Source: an uncultured Ruminococcus sp. (lineage in GTDB: Bacteria; Bacillota; Clostridia; Oscillospirales; Ruminococcaceae). From it: a stretch of DNA of 23,405 nt. Below the pieces are notes generated by a model. It did no database searches. It saw only the letters and a list, made by a program, of their open reading frames with translations, and had not been told where the DNA came from. Positions 1 to 7,033 of this stretch are shown here, in pieces. Positions within the stretch are counted from its first letter, which is position 1. Every line of letters starts with the position of its first letter. Where the stretch lies: the NCBI GenBank assembly GCA_900539095.1, contig UQAR01000031.1, positions 1 to 23,405 of the forward strand, written 5' to 3'. Made by a program: the position numbers and the translations under genes.

Positions 1-604
1 CCTGATAGGAACGTTTATCGGAAGTTAGGATCACCCCTGCGTATGCGGGGAAAAGGTGGGTTATCCGCTTCCCCTAAGTACATATACAGGATCACCCCTG
101 CGTATGCGGGGAAAAGAGTTTCACATTAGGGGCAATGATTATAGGATTGGGATCACCCCTGCGTATGCGGGGAAAAGTTGAGGCACAAAGAATGTCATAA
201 TCACTCACAGGGATCACCCCTGCGTATGCGGGGAAAAGAGATCACTTATCCTAATTGCCAAGGAAATCCAAGGATCACCCCTGCGTATGCGGGGAAAAGC
301 AATTATATTTGACTGGCTTTCTTTTACCTCTGGGATCACCCCTGCGTATGCGGGGAAAAGCGTGACGAATGTGCAAGCACGATCGTCACGTAAGGATCAC
401 CCCTGCGTATGCGGGGAAAAGTTAATATATTCATTCGTTAAGATACTTTAAATAGGATCACCCCTGCGTATGCGGGGAAAAGCGATCAGAGCGACTTGTA
501 CACCGAACACCCCTGGGATCACCCCTGCGTATGCGGGGAAAAGTCTTGTCCGTACGTTGTTCGATAAAATCATTGAGGATCACCCCTGCGTATGCGGGGA
601 AAAG
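1..604 (-). CRISPR. Type I-E CRISPR array, 10 repeats, truncated at the window edge
   Basis: Ten identical 28-bp repeats start at 28, 89, 150, 211, 272, 333, 394, 455, 516 and 577, a constant period of 61, so all nine complete spacers are 33 bp. On the plus strand each repeat begins GGATCACCCC and ends GCGGGGAAAAG. Read on the minus strand it begins CTTTTCCCC and ends GGGGTGATCC, the usual type I-E crRNA sense, with CCCCGCATACGCAGGGG-type inner hairpin arms for Cas6e. Transcription is therefore toward lower coordinates, the same way as the cas genes, and the leader-proximal repeat is the one at 577-604. Bases 1-27 are part of a tenth spacer, so the array continues outside the window. The distal repeats show no decay, which also says the true end is not here. 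Confidence 0.98.
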
Positions 605-645
605 ACTAAAAAGATCCCGTAAAATCGTGCTTTTTAAAAGCACGG
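605..645 (-). promoter_or_regulatory. Short CRISPR leader with 19-bp palindrome
   Basis: Only 41 bp lie between the cas2-dnaQ stop codon and the first repeat. Positions 626-644 read CGTGCTTTTTAAAAGCACG, two perfect 9-base arms around one central base. On the minus strand it is followed by ATTTTA and then GGGATCTTTTTAGT up to the repeat. It could be the leader anchor for spacer integration, a protein-binding palindrome, or a weak terminator for the cas transcript. With no loop beyond the A/T tract it would form only a 5-bp GC-rich RNA stem (CGTGC/GCACG). I see no good separate promoter for the array here, so the array may be read from the cas operon or from a promoter inside the end of cas2-dnaQ. 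Confidence 0.6.
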
Positions 646-1521
646 TCAACCATTTTCATTTAGTTTGCAATAGACCTGATACAGCAAATGACAATCTTCA
701 AGGGCTCGGTGCTGCTGCTTGGTTTTAATACCCAATCTCTTGGCAACTGATTCGAGCTTGTAACTTCTCATGCCTTTGAGTTTGTTTTTGATAGTCACCA
801 TTACGTCTGTAAACTTTACCTTTGTGATATCCATGCCCAGTTTGTCGCACTGGGCTAACAGAAACTCACGGTCAAAATCTACATTATAGCCAACCACTTC
901 ACTATCGTTTATAAAGTCTATCAAGCTTGGCAACACCTCTTGTATCGGCTTGCCATTTTCATTTATCTGTTCTTGTGTAATGCCTGTTAGAGCACTTATA
1001 TTCTGTGGGATTTTCTTGTCAACACAGATCAGCTGCTCATATTCCTCGGCTTTTTTTCCATTTACGACACGGATAGCACCTATTTCAATTATCTCATCAG
1101 TTTCAGCTGACAGACCTGTCGTTTCAATGTCAATAATAACAAATGAATTATCCCTATTGGCAGCTTTTTGTCTGCTCTTTCTTAAACCCATTTGACGCTT
1201 TGCCGCGTTGCTGAAACCAGATTTGAGCGGCTCATTCTGATCGTATGAGGTTCTTGGATGTTTCATAAGCTTGATGCCGTCAAGATCAACAGGCTGCCAG
1301 CTGGTATTATGCACATAAAAGTCCATATGCTGCTCATTATTAGCAGGGAAAACCATTGTCGCTTGTCCATCTTTAATGTTCTCACAGACCCTTTTCCAAA
1401 TCAGCTCACGAACTCTTGCATTAACATTGCCAACGTACACTCCTGTATTGATCTCAAGCAGCCATTTAGACAGATCACCTCTCAGCTTAGGCGGACAGTT
1501 CGTCATTGTAAGAACTACCAT
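646..1521 (-). CDS. cas2: Cas2-DnaQ fusion: type I-E Cas2 with C-terminal DEDDh 3'-5' exonuclease
   Basis: This 291-residue protein is an adaptation subunit with two parts. Residues 1 to about 95 are Cas2 of the type I-E kind (PPKLRG, WLLEINTGVYVG, VDLDGIKL match the E. coli CasZ pattern). After a basic linker (about 100-122), residues 125-291 form a DnaQ-like DEDDh exonuclease: D131 and E133 in DIETTG, D217 in YNVDFDREF, H271 and D276 in HRALEDCH. All five motif residues are present, so the nuclease should be active. Family knowledge: Cas2 dimers bridge two Cas1 dimers, and in Cas2-DnaQ fusions the exonuclease trims prespacer 3' ends before integration. The ATG lies in the end of cas1 (7-bp overlap) with GAGG seven bases upstream. 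It is the last cas gene before the array. Confidence 0.97.
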   Translation of the reverse strand: MVVLTMTNCPPKLRGDLSKWLLEINTGVYVGNVNARVRELIWKRVCENIKDGQATMVFPANNEQHMDFYVHNTSWQPVDLDGIKLMKHPRTSYDQNEPLKSGFSNAAKRQMGLRKSRQKAANRDNSFVIIDIETTGLSAETDEIIEIGAIRVVNGKKAEEYEQLICVDKKIPQNISALTGITQEQINENGKPIQEVLPSLIDFINDSEVVGYNVDFDREFLLAQCDKLGMDITKVKFTDVMVTIKNKLKGMRSYKLESVAKRLGIKTKQQHRALEDCHLLYQVYCKLNENG

Positions 1522-2468
1522 TCTTCGGCCTCATCATCTTCATGTTTACCGTATGATATGCCATATTCAACGTGGTCTTTAAGATCGTCCCACAAATACA
1601 CGGCGTCAATGTCATCCTGCTCCTGAGTATCATTTAAAAGATATTTTACGTCCTTTACCATTCGTTCGATAAGGTGCGTTTGAGAAAATACCGTGCGTAC
1701 ACGCCGCCTCATAACATCAGGCAGATCAGGTGAATCTTGTGAACCAAGTTCAAAGGCAAGGGGTATGGTTATTTCCGCTTTGTAAAGGTCGGCAATGTCA
1801 TATGCAAAAGAAAACTCATGACCAACGTGTATAAAGCCAAGGCCTACAGAGCAGCCAAGTGCTGTAATGACTGCCGATGCAAGTCCATACAAGCATACGT
1901 TTCCTGCTGAAAGTGCTTGATTGACAGGGTCGCCTGATGAGAAATCTTCAGCATCATATCTTCTTCCGTCCCAAGGTACATTCCACTTCTTTGCCTGTTC
2001 ACGATAGATCTTCCTCATTCTTGAACCTTCACGGCCACGGAGCTGCTGCAAAGTCAGACCTGAAGTGTCCTCATCCTCAAACCTCATTTCATACATTTTC
2101 CGCACAACATTAAGGTGACTTCTGACGTTAGAAAAAAGCTTTGCCTGCTTTTCAAGCATTGTGCTGTGTGAATTTAACGCCCTGCCATGGGCATAATACC
2201 GAACCCCATGCTCACCTACCCATATCACACTTATGCCCATGTCGCCGATAAGTTCCATTGCACGGTGGGACACGTCAGTGCCCGGACCTAACAGCAGCAC
2301 TGTTATCGCTGCCGCAGGAATATAAACGGTGCCGTCAAGATCTGTGGCAGTGACTGCACCGTTTTCACGGCTTACCTTGCAATGTTCAAGATAAATAAAC
2401 GTCATTCTGTCGCTTATAGTAGGCAGAGCATGGAGATCAGGTTTCTTGATGCCATTTTGTTCTGCCAT
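1515..2468 (-). CDS. cas1: Cas1 (type I-E) spacer integrase
   Basis: This 317-residue protein is the metal-dependent integrase that, with Cas2, joins prespacers to the leader-proximal repeat. The N-terminal beta domain (about 20-95) is followed by the helical catalytic domain. Putative metal ligands are E147 (LRGREGSRMR), H214 (GFIHVGHEFSF) and D224/D227 (YDIADLYK), matching E. coli Cas1 E141, H208, D218 and D221 with a constant shift of six. Length is close to the usual 300 or so residues. The C-terminal tail is strongly acidic (residues 309-316). Its ATG overlaps the cas6e stop by one base (TAATG), so translation is likely coupled, and its 3' end overlaps cas2-dnaQ. Confidence 0.98.
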   Translation of the reverse strand: MAEQNGIKKPDLHALPTISDRMTFIYLEHCKVSRENGAVTATDLDGTVYIPAAAITVLLLGPGTDVSHRAMELIGDMGISVIWVGEHGVRYYAHGRALNSHSTMLEKQAKLFSNVRSHLNVVRKMYEMRFEDEDTSGLTLQQLRGREGSRMRKIYREQAKKWNVPWDGRRYDAEDFSSGDPVNQALSAGNVCLYGLASAVITALGCSVGLGFIHVGHEFSFAYDIADLYKAEITIPLAFELGSQDSPDLPDVMRRRVRTVFSQTHLIERMVKDVKYLLNDTQEQDDIDAVYLWDDLKDHVEYGISYGKHEDDEAEEW

Positions 2469-3091
2469 TATCTTGCTCCAACTATCGTCAACATTCCTAA
2501 TCCGAATGCCTTTTCACGGCCTATGCCTTGTACAAGTGCTGCCTTAAAAAGCTCTTCGTTGGTTACTGTGAGCAAGCCTTCATATGTTACAGAAAGTATC
2601 CTCACATGATTTCTTCCGCTGCCCTTTTTGAAATCATACCACTTTGATTCTGTTACGAGCCACAGTCCGTCCTCTAGGGAAAAGCCATTTCTCAAAGCCT
2701 GCTTTTTCAGCCATTCTTCCTGCTGTTTATTGCCGACAAGTGCTATAGGTTTTCCCCTGTCGGTCTTTGGATCTTTCTTATGGATAACGGGATTTGCTTT
2801 AAGACGAAATCTCCATTTGCCGCCGTTTTTTACTCTTTCAAGAAGAGTGTCATAGCTTTTAGACTGTGGTTTTTCTGAACCGAACTGCTCAGAAACGTTT
2901 GAAAAGTCAAATGCTTTTTCAGATAATATCAGCAGATATTTTTCTCCGCCAAGCTCGTCTATTCTCCAAAGTTTTCGTGTTCTGCCTTCAGGTTCAGCAC
3001 TTTCGATAGCACCATGAAACTTACTCGGACAAACCAATGCCTGCATTGTATTTGTTTTGGTCATATCAAGTTTTATTCTTGTTAAATACAT
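2468..3091 (-). CDS. cas6e: Cas6e (CasE) crRNA-processing endoribonuclease
   Basis: This 207-residue RAMP protein cuts the repeat hairpin and stays bound to the 3' handle of the crRNA within Cascade. The start MYLTRIKL matches the conserved MYLSK opening of the family. H26 (SKFHGA) lies where the catalytic histidine of Cas6e sits. Residues 90-100 carry FRLKANPV (compare FRLRANP), and the C-terminus has the glycine-rich loop GIGREKAFGLGML. I chose the ATG at 3091 rather than the GTG at 3103. GAGG lies six bases before the ATG, and the GTG would add four residues not expected in the family. It begins eight bases after the cas5e stop. Confidence 0.96.
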   Translation of the reverse strand: MYLTRIKLDMTKTNTMQALVCPSKFHGAIESAEPEGRTRKLWRIDELGGEKYLLILSEKAFDFSNVSEQFGSEKPQSKSYDTLLERVKNGGKWRFRLKANPVIHKKDPKTDRGKPIALVGNKQQEEWLKKQALRNGFSLEDGLWLVTESKWYDFKKGSGRNHVRILSVTYEGLLTVTNEELFKAALVQGIGREKAFGLGMLTIVGAR

Positions 3092-3099
3092 ACTGCACC

Positions 3100-3750
3100 T
3101 CACAATTCAGAAAATGCGTCATGCTCTGCATTTTTATCCACGATAAACAGTTCTTCACGTTTCATTCGCCAGCCATGCTTTCTGTGGAGCTGTGAAAATG
3201 ACAGCGGTACGTCCTGCACCATTGCCCCGCCTGATGAGACTTCATACGAGATACGGACGTTTTTGCGGCGGCCATTTTCATACAGAAACGGCTCATTTTT
3301 CAGAGCGGTAAGCATATCCTCATCTTTGACCCCAAGAACCACGGGCAGTGTAGGCGGACACGACTTTCTGCCAAGATACAGCGGATAAACAGGCTTTTGC
3401 AGTGCAGCTGCTATTTCTTCCAACAACTTCTTATCATCACATTCAAGGACAGCAAGAAAAACTGCGTCTGAAAGATAGTAACGCTCAGTAACATCTGCTA
3501 TTTTATAACCATGCACCATATGGAAATCCTTTAACAGTATTCCTTCTTTGTCTGCACGAACGCCAAAACGCAGCTGTGCAAGAGGTGCAAGCTTTTTAGC
3601 ATCATCATTACGCTGTATACCCATAGCAGCCGCTATCATTCCTATAACTCCGCTTTTGGTAGGTTCACGCTCAGTTGAACGCACAATGAACTTTGAACTG
3701 CTGCCCCACGCTTGCAACGGTGCGGCAAGCCTCAGCAATAATACTGCCAT
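3100..3750 (-). CDS. cas5e: Cas5e (CasD) Cascade subunit
   Basis: This 216-residue RAMP protein binds the 5' handle of the crRNA and caps the Cas7 backbone next to Cas8e. The N-terminus LLLRLAAPLQAWGSSSKF followed by PTKSGVIGMIAAAMGIQR is the typical Cas5 signature. The later YPLYLGRKSCPPT (about residues 122-134) is also characteristic of CasD. Length fits E. coli CasD (about 224). It starts five bases after the cas7e stop with GGAAAGG as ribosome site, in the standard cas7-cas5-cas6 order. Confidence 0.97.
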   Translation of the reverse strand: MAVLLLRLAAPLQAWGSSSKFIVRSTEREPTKSGVIGMIAAAMGIQRNDDAKKLAPLAQLRFGVRADKEGILLKDFHMVHGYKIADVTERYYLSDAVFLAVLECDDKKLLEEIAAALQKPVYPLYLGRKSCPPTLPVVLGVKDEDMLTALKNEPFLYENGRRKNVRISYEVSSGGAMVQDVPLSFSQLHRKHGWRMKREELFIVDKNAEHDAFSEL

Positions 3751-3755
3751 TGCCT

Positions 3756-4832
3756 TTACGCCTTTCCTGTCTGCTCACTGATATACATGGCAAGCGTATC
3801 AAGAAGTTCAGGAAATGACTTCTTCTCGGCTATCTCAGAAAGCTTGTCACCAACACAGAAAGATACTTCCGGCTTTGCTGCAAAGTTATCATATACCTTT
3901 TTAGCATACTCCACGAGCCTGTTTTCAGACTCTGCTGCATAACCCTCTTCTGAGGCTCTTACAGGTCTTTCAAATGCTCCGCAAAGGTTTACAGGCTGGT
4001 CATTACGAACTGTCACATAAACAGCGTCAGGGAAAGTACGGTTTGCAAAGGTATTTTCCTTGCCTGTCGGCATTGAGAGTACGAAAGTTTCAACGTACTT
4101 CCTTACAACATCTGCTGCGTCAGACACGCCGTCAAGGGTCTTGGCAAGCTCACTTACATTTACGTTTGCGTAGCGATAGAGTGTGGAGGAATTAAATTCA
4201 ACTGTTCCAAGATGTCCTGCACCAGCGTTGTCATCGTCCTGAAGGTCATCAACTGCGGTGAAATAATCATACTCGTTCTGTATAGTATGTGTAGAAATAG
4301 CATGAGCCACCTGTGCAGCGGCATCATAGTTGAGCGTAGGGTCACTTGCTGCCATTCTTCCGAACAATGCGATATCTACTGACGGATTATCTTTCAGAGC
4401 TTTTTTATAAGCATTTTTATCTTCTTCGCCGTCGCACACAAGTTTTGCGATCTCTTTTGCCTGCTTATTGCTCATAAAGAACAGTGCGTCTGCTTTTTCT
4501 ATATCGTCATCTTTCGTTGATTTGATACTTATTCCTGCGGCTTTAAGAGCCTCCGCAGCTTTCTTGTTTCTTGTCTTTTCGCTGATAGTGCTGTCTATTG
4601 CAGCTATCTCGTCAGCAACAAGTGATACGACTTTAAGAGAACGCACGCCAAGTTCTTCTGTGGCAAACATTTTTCTGAAATCGCCTCTCATGGCGTGTTT
4701 CCAAGCCTGTGATGATACCCTTGCTCTTGTTGTGCCGCCATAAACGGCTGTTTTTGGGCTGCCAGTATCGTCACGATTGACGCAGCTTGGCGGTACGGTC
4801 TGTAAAACGTGTATATCAACATAAATACTCAT
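3756..4832 (-). CDS. cas7e: Cas7e (CasC) Cascade backbone subunit
   Basis: This 358-residue protein is expected in six copies along the crRNA, forming the Cascade backbone. The N-terminus MSIYVDIHVLQTVPPSCVNRDDTGSPK and the following GGTTRARVSSQAWKHAMR are strong Cse4/CasC signatures. The segment around 228-275, including the GKENTFANRTFPDAVYV stretch, is also typical. Length matches E. coli CasC (363). The ATG overlaps the cas11 stop by four bases (ATGA), and the stop lies five bases before cas5e, so synthesis is coupled to its neighbours. Confidence 0.98.
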   Translation of the reverse strand: MSIYVDIHVLQTVPPSCVNRDDTGSPKTAVYGGTTRARVSSQAWKHAMRGDFRKMFATEELGVRSLKVVSLVADEIAAIDSTISEKTRNKKAAEALKAAGISIKSTKDDDIEKADALFFMSNKQAKEIAKLVCDGEEDKNAYKKALKDNPSVDIALFGRMAASDPTLNYDAAAQVAHAISTHTIQNEYDYFTAVDDLQDDDNAGAGHLGTVEFNSSTLYRYANVNVSELAKTLDGVSDAADVVRKYVETFVLSMPTGKENTFANRTFPDAVYVTVRNDQPVNLCGAFERPVRASEEGYAAESENRLVEYAKKVYDNFAAKPEVSFCVGDKLSEIAEKKSFPELLDTLAMYISEQTGKA

Positions 4833-5401
4833 GATAATTCTTCTCCTTTTTCATAATAAAAATCCTGTCCCCATTTAAGCTGGACGTTTTTTCTCTTGTT
4901 AGTATCTTGAAACCAATACAGGTCCTCTGCAAGTCTGACGTAATCGAGCTTAACACCCTTTGCCTTGAAAAGCTGCACTAGACCTCTTATATGATGCGAA
5001 AGTTCAGGCATATCTTTGGCAGTAACAACAGGTCCAAACCTCCGCATGATACGTTCTCTGCTTTCATCAGTTTTCTCTTCCATAAGATCAGCAGCTGCAC
5101 GTCCAAGGAATCTTCCCTCACAATGAACTGTATCGGAACTTCCCTGCTGATGAAGAGCAAACATAGTCAGCGAAATATATATTGCCCATTCAGCCCTGCT
5201 TGGTTCACCAGTTCTGCTGAAAAGTTCAGGGGACATTTTATTTAGAAACACTCCCCACAATTCAGGCATTTCACCCGGCTTTTTGCCAATGCCACGGCGT
5301 AGCTTTGCCAATGCTGCTCTACCGCCGCTTGTGTTTTTTTGCCTGATAAGCTCCTGCACTCTTTTGTACATTTCTTCTCTTACAAGTTTTATCTCTTCCA
5401 T
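4829..5401 (-). CDS. cse2: Cas11 (Cse2/CasB) small Cascade subunit
   Basis: This 190-residue, mostly helical, basic protein is present as two copies in the belly of Cascade and helps hold the displaced target strand. The conserved segment GGRAALAKLRRGIG (residues 26-39) is the family hallmark. The protein is somewhat longer than E. coli CasB (160). The ORF lies 24 bases after the cas8e stop with AGGTG before the ATG, and its stop overlaps the cas7e start. Identification rests on the motif, the size and the fixed gene order. Confidence 0.94.
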   Translation of the reverse strand: MEEIKLVREEMYKRVQELIRQKNTSGGRAALAKLRRGIGKKPGEMPELWGVFLNKMSPELFSRTGEPSRAEWAIYISLTMFALHQQGSSDTVHCEGRFLGRAAADLMEEKTDESRERIMRRFGPVVTAKDMPELSHHIRGLVQLFKAKGVKLDYVRLAEDLYWFQDTNKRKNVQLKWGQDFYYEKGEELS

Positions 5402-5425
5402 ATTTTCACCTCGCTTTTATAAACA

Positions 5426-7033
5426 TCATATTTTCTGATATATCTTTGAAACATCACGCAGAAAGCTGTTATAAGCCTTTGGAGCTGAATATATCGTCTT
5501 ATCTATCATATGCCCGACCATTGCGGCGTCACCTGCTGCCGCAACAAGCTCTTTGCCAAGATCAAGAGTTATCTTCTTTGCAGTATCCTGCCACTGTTCA
5601 AACTTTTCCTGCTTATTATCACTTTCAGGGTCAAGTGAAGAAAGCCAACTGCGGAAAGGCAGGTCAAGGCGATAGTATAGCTGTGACTTTGCGTTTGCTC
5701 TTGTACTTCTGTATGTTTTATCAGGGCTTGCCTTGCTTCCGCTCGTTCCGCCTGAGGAAAGATACAGATTGCCGGCAAGCCTGCTTATCTTATCAGCAAG
5801 CTCTTCACATCTGCTTATCTCAAACTTAATTTCTTCACGATACGCCCTGCCTATGTCTGTGAGTATTTGGGAGTTCATTTCAAGGGAGTCGCCAAAAACA
5901 TTCTGCACGAAAAAGTCTTTGTCACCATATTGTACAGACACAATAGATGTAGTCATTATAGGCAGCTTAACTTTTGCAGATATGAATTTGAACCACTTGA
6001 TAATGCCTGCCACATGGTTGTTGTCTGCGTTATCATAAAGAACAGAAAACTCTCGCCACATTTGCTTTGCTGAATCATGCCGTTTAGGATTATATGGGTC
6101 AGTTGCCTTGCTAGGCGTTCTCCATACTGTCATAGGTTCAACAAAAGCATTTTCTTTTGCGAAAAAGTCGCCGCCAATAAGATAATAGCCAACGACATGG
6201 TTGTCCTCACGTTTCAGCAACATACGTCTTGACTGCAAAGTATAAAGCTCTGCAAGGTCAGTAGGATAAGGTATTTCTCTTCGTTCTGCCGTTGGTGGAA
6301 CATCACGCTCCCACAATGGGTGTTCTTCTTTCTCAATGTTATCATTGTTGATAAGCACAAGATTTAACATGAGCGTTTCAAAAAGGTTCTTTCCATTAAG
6401 ATAAACTATCCCAAGTTTACCGAGCCAGCCTGCACCTGGTGACGACAGCTTTCCGCCTGCCTTTTCCTTACCCTCTTTAGTAGGCTTAGCAGATGTATCA
6501 TCAAATGAGTTTACATACAATAGCCACCTAGCAGCCTGAGCATATGTAAGACGGCTTTTTTGTTCTCCTGAATATGCAGAAAATATTCTTGTTTTGTTGC
6601 CGCTTTCAGATATCTCACCATTAAGCTTTGGTGCACCATATTCTGTTCCGTATGTCAGCCCTGCCATTTGCCCAAATGGTCTTTCAGGGTGAAAAAGCCA
6701 AAAACGGTCATGCCATTTTTCAAGATACTCTTTGACCGGCTTTTCAGGTAACTTCTTGTTGTTCCATAGGCTCTTCCACATATCCACTGCATCATCTGCG
6801 TCCTCAAACTCAGACTCATCGCCGTCAATATCCACCCTTGAAAAGACAGTATGCACAACAGCCAGCATAAGTCGAAGTATGACTATATCCTGCGTTGGCA
6901 TCTCGCCCTTTAAGGCTTTATATTCGTGTGCGTTCAATAGTGCATCTTCAAGAGAAACTTCTTTTATCTGACAGTCGCTGTCCATTACTCTTATCCATGG
7001 TTCGTCCAGCAAATTAAATTCTATCTCATTCAT
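5426..7033 (-). CDS. cse1: Cas8e (Cse1/CasA) large Cascade subunit
   Basis: This 535-residue protein recognises the PAM and recruits Cas3 in type I-E systems. The N-terminus (FNLLDEPWIRV) matches the conserved NLL-WIPV start of CasA. The segment HPERPFGQMAG (about residues 113-123) and the C-terminal four-helix-bundle region are as expected. Length is near the E. coli protein (502). I chose the ATG at 7033: GGAGGAG lies about seven bases upstream and the ATG forms an ATGA overlap with the cas3 stop. A GTG at 7039 is in frame but has poorer spacing. There is a 24-bp gap before cas11. Confidence 0.96.
   Translation of the reverse strand: MNEIEFNLLDEPWIRVMDSDCQIKEVSLEDALLNAHEYKALKGEMPTQDIVILRLMLAVVHTVFSRVDIDGDESEFEDADDAVDMWKSLWNNKKLPEKPVKEYLEKWHDRFWLFHPERPFGQMAGLTYGTEYGAPKLNGEISESGNKTRIFSAYSGEQKSRLTYAQAARWLLYVNSFDDTSAKPTKEGKEKAGGKLSSPGAGWLGKLGIVYLNGKNLFETLMLNLVLINNDNIEKEEHPLWERDVPPTAERREIPYPTDLAELYTLQSRRMLLKREDNHVVGYYLIGGDFFAKENAFVEPMTVWRTPSKATDPYNPKRHDSAKQMWREFSVLYDNADNNHVAGIIKWFKFISAKVKLPIMTTSIVSVQYGDKDFFVQNVFGDSLEMNSQILTDIGRAYREEIKFEISRCEELADKISRLAGNLYLSSGGTSGSKASPDKTYRSTRANAKSQLYYRLDLPFRSWLSSLDPESDNKQEKFEQWQDTAKKITLDLGKELVAAAGDAAMVGHMIDKTIYSAPKAYNSFLRDVSKIYQKI

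Noticed and set aside
508..527. CACCCCTG in the spacer before the repeat at 516, repeated within the repeat
   Set aside because: An eight-base match beside the repeat is most likely chance; repeat boundaries and spacing are normal.
458..728. Short open frames through the repeats on both strands
   Set aside because: They are translations of the CRISPR repeat (PAYAG-type peptides) and spacers, with no ribosome site.
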